Assembly (NCBI GenBank): GCA_964496245.1
Contig: CAZBZG010000060.1
Location: forward strand, 1 to 19,534
Origin: CAZBZG01 sp964496245
GTDB taxonomy: Bacteria > Planctomycetota > SZUA-567
Direction: 5' to 3'
DNA: 19,534 nucleotides
Positions 14,443 to 19,534 of the stretch are shown piece after piece. Both the position numbers and the translations under genes were made by a program. The notes under the pieces were generated by a model. That model searched no databases. It was not told the DNA's origin and saw nothing but the letters and a program-made list of their open reading frames with translations. Within the stretch, counting starts at the first letter, position 1. Each line of letters starts with the position of its first letter.

Positions 14443-14952
14443 GTGGACGTCACCAAGCTCGTGCTCGTGGTCTTGCTTGCGGCTGCCGTAGGTGTGGCCG
14501 TCTATTTCGCGTATCGCGCGCCGCCCTCGCGCGTGGGCGGCACGCGCGGGCCCTTCGGGCAGGGACGGGACTTGGTGACTGCAGGCGACTATGACACGGC
14601 CCTCGCGTTTCTCGAAGAGTATCTTCAGCGATACCCGCAGGGGCGCAATGCCAGCCGGGCCCGGTTTTTCATAGCCAAGGCGCACATCGGGCGCAAGGAC
14701 CTGAGCGCTGCGCGCGCGGCGTTCGAAGCCGTGTTGCGGATCCATCCCGATTCTCTCGAAGCGCACAAGAGCCGATACAAGCTGGCCGTGGTCGACCTGT
14801 GGGAAGGGCACACGGCAAAGGCGCGCAAACGCTTTCAGGCGCTGGCCATAGAACCGGACGGTCCCCTGACGCCCGAGGCTGCAGCCATGACCGCTTTCCT
14901 GGCCGGGCGCGGACGCATGTTGATCGAAGCTGAAGCGGGCGAGGTCGAGTAG
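14443..14952 (+). CDS. Membrane-anchored tetratricopeptide-repeat protein
   Basis: A 169-residue protein with a GTG start. The GTG at 14443 has AAGGAG 6 bases upstream and opens directly onto a signal-anchor helix (KLVLVVLLAAAVGVAVYFAY); a GTG at 14407 is in frame but less well supported. Residues about 45-150 contain two to three TPR-like helical hairpins: DYDTALAFLEEYLQRYPQ, FFIAKAHIGRKDLSAARAAF, LRIHPDSLEAHKSRYKLAVV and WEGHTAKARKRFQALA. Such proteins act as scaffolds, often facing the periplasm behind an uncleaved anchor. It lies between the TOPRIM-like and asparagine-synthetase-like genes and ends 2 bases before the latter, so it probably assembles with one of them. Confidence 0.75.
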   Translation: MDVTKLVLVVLLAAAVGVAVYFAYRAPPSRVGGTRGPFGQGRDLVTAGDYDTALAFLEEYLQRYPQGRNASRARFFIAKAHIGRKDLSAARAAFEAVLRIHPDSLEAHKSRYKLAVVDLWEGHTAKARKRFQALAIEPDGPLTPEAAAMTAFLAGRGRMLIEAEAGEVE

Positions 14953-14954
14953 GC

Positions 14955-16697
14955 ATGGGTGCGCTCTTCGGTTTCACCGGCACTCCCGAAACATCCCTCT
15001 GCGAGCGCATGGAGCGCGTGCTCACCCACCGCGGCACGCGGGCCGCGGCCTTCGCCGAACAGGCTGGCGGCACCATCGGGTATCGCGGCCGCGGCGAGGC
15101 GTCCGAGCAGGCGCTGTTGGGCGCCGGTCTCCATGTCGAAGGCGACTGCGCCGTGGCCCTGGCCGGCCGCCTCACCAACGCCCCGGAGCTCGCGCCCGTT
15201 CTGCCGACGTTGCTCGCGCAGTACCGCGCACGCGGTCCCGCGTTCGTGGAGGACCTGCGCGGCGGGTTCGTGCTGGCGCTCCTGGACGGGAAGACGCTGC
15301 ATCTCGCGCGCGACGGCGCAGGCCAGCGCACGCTCTACTACGGCCGGCAGAACGGCCGGTTCTTCTTCGCGATCGAACCCAAGGGCGTACTGGCCGCGCC
15401 CGGATTCCCGCGCCGGCTGCGGCCCGGTGCGGTCGCCCAGTACCTCACGTTCAGTTTCGTGCCGGGCGGTCAGACCATGCTCGAGGACCTGCGCGAGCTC
15501 CTCCCGGGCCACCGGCTCACGGTGCGGCCGGACGGCACAGAGGAACTCGTGCGCACGTTCGCCTTCGAGATCGCGGACAAGGAGGAGGCGCCCGAGGCCG
15601 TCTGGGTCGACCGCTTCCGGCAGACCTTTGGCCAGGCGGTGGCCGACCGGCTGCCCCGGGACGAGCGCATCGGCCTGTATCTGTCCGGCGGCATCGATTC
15701 GAGCGTGGTCGCGGCCGAGGTCGCCCGGCGCGCGGAAAAGCCCGTCAGCACCTATGCCATCCATTTTGGCGCGGACCATCCACACGAGCTCGACTTCGCG
15801 CGCGCCGTGGCCGAGCGCTGCAAGACGGACCATCACGAGGTCCTGATCCGGCCCAGGGACTTTTTGCCGCGGCTGCGCCAGATGATCTGGCATCTGGACG
15901 AGCCCATCGGTGATCCCATCACCATGCCCAACTTCGAGCTCTCCCGCCAGGTCTCGTCCGAGGTGCGGCATGTCTACAACGGCGAGGGCGGGGATCCGCT
16001 CTTCGGCGGGCCCAAGAACATCCCCATGATGCTCCAGCACTGGTACGGCGGGATCGAGCGGGGACCGCGCTTCCGCGAGCGCGCGTACCTGGCCTCCTAC
16101 CGCCGCGCGTACGACATCCTCCCGGCCCTGCTCACGCCCGCGTGGCAGCGCCGGTTCGACCCGCAGGTCGAACTGGAGGGCGTGCTCACCCCGTTCTTTT
16201 CCTGCGACCGGCCCGCACATCTGCTCGACAAGCTCATGGCGATCAACATCCGGCTCAAGGGTGCGCACCTGATTCTGCCCAAGGTCGAGCGCATGACCGG
16301 TGCCTGGGGCGTGACGCCCCTCGCGCCGCTCTTCGACGAGCGCCTGCTGCGTCTCAGCTTCCAGATGCCGACGACCCTGAAGCTGCGAAGCGGCGTGGAG
16401 AAGGTCGTGCTCAAACAGGCCTATGCCGGCGCCTTGCCCCGTGAAGTGATCGAACGGCCCAAGAGCGGGATGCGCGTGCCCGTGCACTTCTGGTTCCAGG
16501 GCGAGCTCAAGCGCTACGCGCGCAAGATCCTCCGTCCCGGCCCGATCCGGCGGGCGGGCATCTTCGACCCGGAACGCGTGCGCCAGCTCCTGCGTTACGA
16601 TCTCGAAGGCGGGGCGGGACGGTACGGCCTGCGCCTCTGGATGCTCCTCACCTTCGAGATCTGGCGGCGCATCGTACTCGAGGGTGAGGCTGTGTGA
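14955..16697 (+). CDS. Asparagine-synthetase-like enzyme lacking the glutaminase Cys
   Basis: A 580-residue two-domain protein. The C-terminal domain is an ATP-pyrophosphatase with the PP-loop LYLSGGIDSSVVA (Ser244-Ser250), a HLDEPIGDP motif and NGEGGDPLFGG (342-352), where the family norm is SGEGSDELFGG. It activates a carboxylate as an adenylate and passes it to an amine. The N-terminal domain aligns with the glutaminase (Ntn) fold, with RGGFVLALLD and a GAGQRTLYYG.QNGRFFFAIEPKG segment. It begins MGALFGF where active enzymes have MCG, so the nucleophile Cys2 is missing. It may use free ammonia or another amine, as do beta-lactam synthetase and lasso-peptide cyclases, which share this change. 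The start follows the TPR stop by 2 bases, and the ribosome binding site is weak (GAGG). Confidence 0.85.
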   Translation: MGALFGFTGTPETSLCERMERVLTHRGTRAAAFAEQAGGTIGYRGRGEASEQALLGAGLHVEGDCAVALAGRLTNAPELAPVLPTLLAQYRARGPAFVEDLRGGFVLALLDGKTLHLARDGAGQRTLYYGRQNGRFFFAIEPKGVLAAPGFPRRLRPGAVAQYLTFSFVPGGQTMLEDLRELLPGHRLTVRPDGTEELVRTFAFEIADKEEAPEAVWVDRFRQTFGQAVADRLPRDERIGLYLSGGIDSSVVAAEVARRAEKPVSTYAIHFGADHPHELDFARAVAERCKTDHHEVLIRPRDFLPRLRQMIWHLDEPIGDPITMPNFELSRQVSSEVRHVYNGEGGDPLFGGPKNIPMMLQHWYGGIERGPRFRERAYLASYRRAYDILPALLTPAWQRRFDPQVELEGVLTPFFSCDRPAHLLDKLMAINIRLKGAHLILPKVERMTGAWGVTPLAPLFDERLLRLSFQMPTTLKLRSGVEKVVLKQAYAGALPREVIERPKSGMRVPVHFWFQGELKRYARKILRPGPIRRAGIFDPERVRQLLRYDLEGGAGRYGLRLWMLLTFEIWRRIVLEGEAV

Positions 16698-16844
16698 TCA
16701 CGAGGACGATGCGCCGGCGGGCTTGTTGAGCGCGTGGATGGCTGCCGCGCGCTCGGTTGCAGTGGCGATGACCAGGTGGTCGCCTGCGCGGAGCGCGACC
16801 GTGCCGCTCGGATGCAGGCTGCGCGCGCCGGTCAAAACCTTTTC
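16698..16844 (-). pseudogene. Relic of a TrkA-C (RCK_C) domain gene
   Basis: The minus-strand frame ending in TGA at 16698 reads ARSLHPSGTVALRAGDHLVI, then ATATERAAAIHALNKP. The pattern G....P.G...L..GD.L.I......A...L is that of TrkA-C/RCK_C domains, which end many potassium-transport and antiporter proteins. Only about 45 residues match. The frame upstream runs into the leader and start of the symporter on the other strand and is not protein-like. Its stop touches the end of the synthetase-like gene. I infer the 3' end of a deleted gene; the match is short, so chance cannot be excluded. Confidence 0.4.
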
Positions 16845-16862
16845 CGCGCGGCGGAGAAGGGC

Positions 16863-16890
16863 TTTGCAAGACGCCGTCAGCGTGCATAAT
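16863..16890 (+). promoter_or_regulatory. Candidate promoter for the symporter gene
   Basis: TTTGCA (16863-16868), a 16-base spacer and CATAAT (16885-16890), 39 bases before the GTG start at 16930. Weak match, called by eye. Confidence 0.3.
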
Positions 16891-16929
16891 GCGCCAGCAT
16901 CCGAACGGGCTTTTGCGGAAGGGGCGACC

Positions 16930-18411
16930 GTGTCCGGTGCCACCGTCTCTCCAGTTGCTGGCGTCTCCGTGCTGGCTGCCTACGGCGCCACGACCCTGGC
17001 GTTGACCTGGGCCCTGTCGCGCAGGATGCGCGCGACCAAGACCGAGTTCCTGGTGGCCGGCCGCGCGCTCCGGGTCTGGGAGGCGGCCTGTTCGATCGCG
17101 GCCACCTGGATCTGGGCGCCCGCGCTCTTCCTGGCCTCGCAGAAGGCCTACACCCAGGGCATCCCGGGCGTCTTCTGGTTCACCGTGCCCAACGTCCTCT
17201 GCCTCATCCTCTTCGCCCACTTCGCCGACCGCATCCGCGCGCTCGTGCCCGAAGGCTTCACCCTTTCGCACTACATGCGCACGCGCTACTCGCGCCGCGT
17301 GCAGGCGCTCTACCTCCTGCAGATGGCGGGGCTGGCCGCCTGTTCGTTCGCTGTGCAGCTGCTGGCCGGAGGCAAGGTGATCGCGTCCCTGACCGGGCTG
17401 CCGTTCGTCTGGGTGACCGTGGCGCTTGCCGGGATCGCGCTCAGCTACTCGGTGCTGAGCGGTCTGCGTGCGTCCGTGATCACGGACCACGCGCAGATGG
17501 TGATCATCCTCGGCGTGCTCTTCGTGGTGGTGCCGTGGGCGGTGGTGCGCGCGGGCGGCCTGGCGGTCGTGGGCGACGGCTTGGGCGGCCAGAGCGGGGC
17601 GTTTCGCAGTCTCTTCTCCGCATCCGGCGGGTCCGTCGCCTGGAGCTTCGGGATCTCGGTCACCATCGGGTTGCTCGCCGGCCCCTTTGGCGACCAGTCC
17701 TTCTGGCAGCGGGCCTTCGCCATCGAGCGCGACAAGGTCAAGCGCGCGTTTGTGTGGGGGGCGCTCCTCTTCGCGCTCGTGCCGCTCTTGCTCTGTGTGC
17801 TCGGTTTTCTGGCCGCCGGCCAGGGATGGCAGGCGCGCGATCCGGCCCTCGTCAACCTCGAGGCCATCGAGCGGCTGCTGCCTGCGTGGGTGCTTTTCCC
17901 CATGTTCGTGGTCCTGCTCTCCGGGCTCGTCTCCACGCTCGACTCCAATCTCTGCGCTGTCGCCAGCCTCTGCGGGCACGACGGGTTCGCGCGCGCCAGC
18001 GCCGCGCCAGCGGAAGAGCCAGAGAGCGGCCGCGTGGTCGCGGTGAGCCGCTGGAGCATGCTCGGCCTCGCCCTGGCGGGCCTCGTCATCGCCAACCTCC
18101 CGGGTATGGAGATCCTCTACCTCTTCCTCTTCTACGGCACGCTGCGCGCGTCGACCTTCCTGCCCACGGTGCTGTCGCTCGTCTGGGAGCGCACCTGCGA
18201 GCGCGGCGTGTTCTGGGGAATCCTCGCCGCGATCGCGGTGGGCCTGCCCGTGTTCGCCTACGGCAACTTCTGGCAGCAGGTCGACTGGGCGGTCGCCGGC
18301 TCCCTGCTCACCGTGCTGCTTTCGGGTCTCCTGGCTGGCGCGTGGTCGCGATTCGGCAATCGCGGGCGCGGTTCGGGCGATGCTGAGAGCTCTACGGACG
18401 TGGCCGGCTGA
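16930..18411 (+). CDS. Sodium:solute symporter family (SSS) transporter
   Basis: A 493-residue integral membrane protein with about 12-13 hydrophobic helices. It couples inward sodium flow to uptake of a solute such as a sugar, amino acid or carboxylate; the substrate is not evident. Family signs are the R.L..WEAACSIAATWIWAPALFLASQKAYTQGIPG block near the N-terminus (TM2 and the following loop), LSYSVLSGLRASVITDHAQM, a GPFGDQSFWQRAFAIERDKVKRAF segment equivalent to the D...WQR signature, and LLSGLVSTLDSNLCAVASL. I chose the GTG at 16930, with GGAAGGGG upstream and a hydrophobic stretch directly after. The frame stays open to 16684, but that part overlaps the TrkA-C relic and reads as non-coding. 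Confidence 0.88.
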   Translation: MSGATVSPVAGVSVLAAYGATTLALTWALSRRMRATKTEFLVAGRALRVWEAACSIAATWIWAPALFLASQKAYTQGIPGVFWFTVPNVLCLILFAHFADRIRALVPEGFTLSHYMRTRYSRRVQALYLLQMAGLAACSFAVQLLAGGKVIASLTGLPFVWVTVALAGIALSYSVLSGLRASVITDHAQMVIILGVLFVVVPWAVVRAGGLAVVGDGLGGQSGAFRSLFSASGGSVAWSFGISVTIGLLAGPFGDQSFWQRAFAIERDKVKRAFVWGALLFALVPLLLCVLGFLAAGQGWQARDPALVNLEAIERLLPAWVLFPMFVVLLSGLVSTLDSNLCAVASLCGHDGFARASAAPAEEPESGRVVAVSRWSMLGLALAGLVIANLPGMEILYLFLFYGTLRASTFLPTVLSLVWERTCERGVFWGILAAIAVGLPVFAYGNFWQQVDWAVAGSLLTVLLSGLLAGAWSRFGNRGRGSGDAESSTDVAG

Positions 18412-18438
18412 GGATGCGCGTGTTCCCTGCGCGATTCC

Positions 18439-18467
18439 TTGCAGCAGGCGTTCGGGGAGGGTACAAT
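18439..18467 (+). promoter_or_regulatory. Sigma-70-like promoter for the small membrane protein gene
   Basis: TTGCAG (18439-18444), a 17-base spacer and TACAAT (18462-18467). The leader to the ATG at 18593 would be about 120 bases; I see no riboswitch-like structure that I can name in it. Confidence 0.5.
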
Positions 18468-18592
18468 GATCGGTGTCGAGGTGCACGGGGCGGAGCCGGG
18501 AAGCGCAGCATGGCAGCGGGGCTTGATCGACGCTGAGCCTTCTTCGGGTCTCCACAGGCCCGCCGTCACCCGCGCCCACAGGAGGACGTGCC

Positions 18593-18973
18593 ATGAACGA
18601 TGCGCCTGGGAAGTCCGGGGAGGCGAAGGGTCCGGACATGCGCGACGAACAACTCTCCGAGAGCCTGGCCGCCAAACGGCTGCTCCTGCACCACGTGGCC
18701 CAGCAGGAGCCGCGCCGCTACCTCGTCAAGGTGGGCTACGTACGCCTCAAAACCATGAACCAGGTCCTGTTCGGCGTGTTCGTGGGGTGCGTGGTGCTGA
18801 CTTCTTGCCTGCTTATCCTCGGCATCTGGGAGGTTCTCACGCTCGACACCGTGGTGAAGACCGTGCCCACGATGCTCATCGTGTTCGTGGCTGTCTGGCT
18901 CTTCAGCGTGGCCAACAAGGTGCTCGGCCCGAGCCAGTACCTCACCGAAGAGGAAGAGGCCGATCTTGCGTGA
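18593..18973 (+). CDS. Small two-helix membrane protein of unknown function
   Basis: A 126-residue protein I do not recognise. About 55 charged, helical residues (AAKRLLLHHVAQQEPRRYLV) precede two membrane helices, QVLFGVFVGCVVLTSCLLIL and TVPTMLIVFVAVWLFSVAN. The acidic end is YLTEEEEADLA. ACAGGAGG lies 6 bases before the ATG. It has its own promoter and is followed by a strong hairpin at 18992-19059, so it is probably a single-gene unit. The N-terminal part may face the cytoplasm. Confidence 0.7.
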   Translation: MNDAPGKSGEAKGPDMRDEQLSESLAAKRLLLHHVAQQEPRRYLVKVGYVRLKTMNQVLFGVFVGCVVLTSCLLILGIWEVLTLDTVVKTVPTMLIVFVAVWLFSVANKVLGPSQYLTEEEEADLA

Positions 18974-18975
18974 GT

Positions 18976-19059
18976 CCCGGGAGCGCCTCCCCCGGGAGCG
19001 CCGAGCTCCAGCTCGGCCCTGTCACGGCACATGGCCGAGCTGGAGCGCGGCGTTCCCAG
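18976..19059. repeat. Long imperfect hairpin with a 12-bp direct repeat
   Basis: CCCGGGAGCGCC occurs twice, at 18976-18987 and 18991-19002. The second copy starts a long stem: GCCGAGCTCCAGCTCGGCC (19000-19018) pairs with GGCCGAGCTGGAGCGCGGC (19033-19051) with one mismatch across a 14-base loop. Pairing continues outward with a few mismatches to about 18992 and 19059. It lies right behind the small membrane protein stop. There is no T tract, so it could be a dispersed palindromic repeat, an RNA-stabilising stem or a factor-dependent terminator. Confidence 0.75.
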
Positions 19060-19141
19060 GAACGGCCGCACGGAGGTGAATGCCAGGCGGGCCCACGGAA
19101 GCGCGGGAGGCCCGCCTCTTCGACGCTGAAAGGAGAGAGAC

Positions 19142-19531
19142 GTGACCACGCCTGCCGGATTCGTCTGGGATACGGTGCAGCAGTACCAGATCCATCGCTT
19201 GGAGAAGGGCGCGAGTGGCGTGGAGGAAGCAGTCGCCCGCGATCAGGGCGCCATGAAAGCCGATCTGCGCCAGTTCGAAGAACGGATGAACAAGCTGGTC
19301 CTCATCTGCAAGGCTACCTTCGAACTGCTCGCGGAGGCCACGGGCGTGACCGAACAGCAGCTGGCCGAGCGCATCCTGGAGATCGACCTGCGCGACGGCA
19401 AGGCAGACGGCCGCATGACGCCCGAGCAGAAGCGCTGCCCCGACTGCGGCGCGGCCGTATGCGCCAAGTTCAATCGTTGCCTGTTCTGCGGGTGGGTGGA
19501 TGCGTCGGGAGACGTGTTCCATACGGTGTGA
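19142..19531 (+). CDS. Small coiled-coil and zinc-ribbon protein
   Basis: A 129-residue protein with a GTG start and AGGAGAG ahead of it. The first 65 residues are helical and charged (WDTVQQYQIHRLEKG, DLRQFEERMNKLVLICKATF), likely a short coiled coil. A middle segment (VTEQQLAERILEIDLRDGK) is followed by a C-terminal zinc ribbon CPDCGAAV...NRCLFCG with four Cys. No enzyme motif is visible and I do not recognise the family. It ends 3 bases before the window edge and appears complete (TGA at 19529-19531). Confidence 0.75.
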   Translation: MTTPAGFVWDTVQQYQIHRLEKGASGVEEAVARDQGAMKADLRQFEERMNKLVLICKATFELLAEATGVTEQQLAERILEIDLRDGKADGRMTPEQKRCPDCGAAVCAKFNRCLFCGWVDASGDVFHTV

Positions 19532-19534
19532 GAT

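Noticed and set aside
14835..16487. 550-codon minus-strand open frame
   Set aside because: It is antisense to the asparagine-synthetase-like gene and typical of GC-rich shadow frames (His/Arg/Glu/Gly-rich, no motifs).
16648..18675. 675-codon minus-strand open frame
   Set aside because: It is antisense to the symporter, whose hydrophobic helices are clear. The antisense product is all charged residues, a common shadow of membrane-protein genes.

Overview
The window is GC-rich bacterial chromosomal DNA with dense coding, short intergenic gaps, several ATGA-type stop/start overlaps, and recognisable Shine-Dalgarno and sigma-70-like promoter sequences. I see no rRNA, tRNA, CRISPR array, transposase or plasmid function. 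A C-terminal relic of a squalene-cyclase-like alpha/alpha-toroid protein, two kinds of large GC-rich intergenic palindrome and the general gene mix would suit a lineage of the PVC group (Planctomycetota, Verrucomicrobiota, Kiritimatiellota or Lentisphaerota). That placement is only a guess.

Left edge (1-3330): a signal-peptidase-I-like gene with a lower-GC look loses its C-terminus near base 520-540. From there a different, GC-rich frame runs to 671. Then, on the minus strand, elongation factor P (efp) is translationally coupled to an ArnT/PMT-type membrane glycosyltransferase.

Central cassette (3490-6290, plus strand): this is the most interesting part. Three tightly packed genes encode a PqqD-type (RRE fold) protein with a Cys-containing, precursor-like C-terminal tail, a radical SAM/SPASM enzyme, and a fusion of an S26-type signal-peptidase-like domain to an HprK-like kinase domain. 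In the fusion, the position normally held by the catalytic Ser is Cys. Together they look like a compact system for peptide modification, processing and phosphorylation, with no separate precursor gene visible.

Minus-strand pair (6287-7710): a class I SAM methyltransferase and a small exported, membrane-anchored protein, convergent with the cassette. After them come a palindromic repeat, the cyclase-like relic, and recQ (8353-10281) on the plus strand.

Minus-strand block (about 10129-13201): a doubtful small membrane protein, an ABC exporter that has apparently lost most of its transmembrane domain by an in-frame internal deletion, a second copy of the palindrome with a 12-bp tandem repeat, and a cytoplasmic GH13 alpha-amylase.

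Right part (13381-19534, plus strand): a likely three-gene operon encodes a membrane protein with a zinc ribbon and a TOPRIM-like region, a membrane-anchored TPR protein, and an asparagine-synthetase-like enzyme without the glutaminase nucleophile Cys. It is followed by a TrkA-C-like gene relic, a sodium:solute symporter, a small two-helix membrane protein, a long hairpin, and a small coiled-coil/zinc-ribbon protein.
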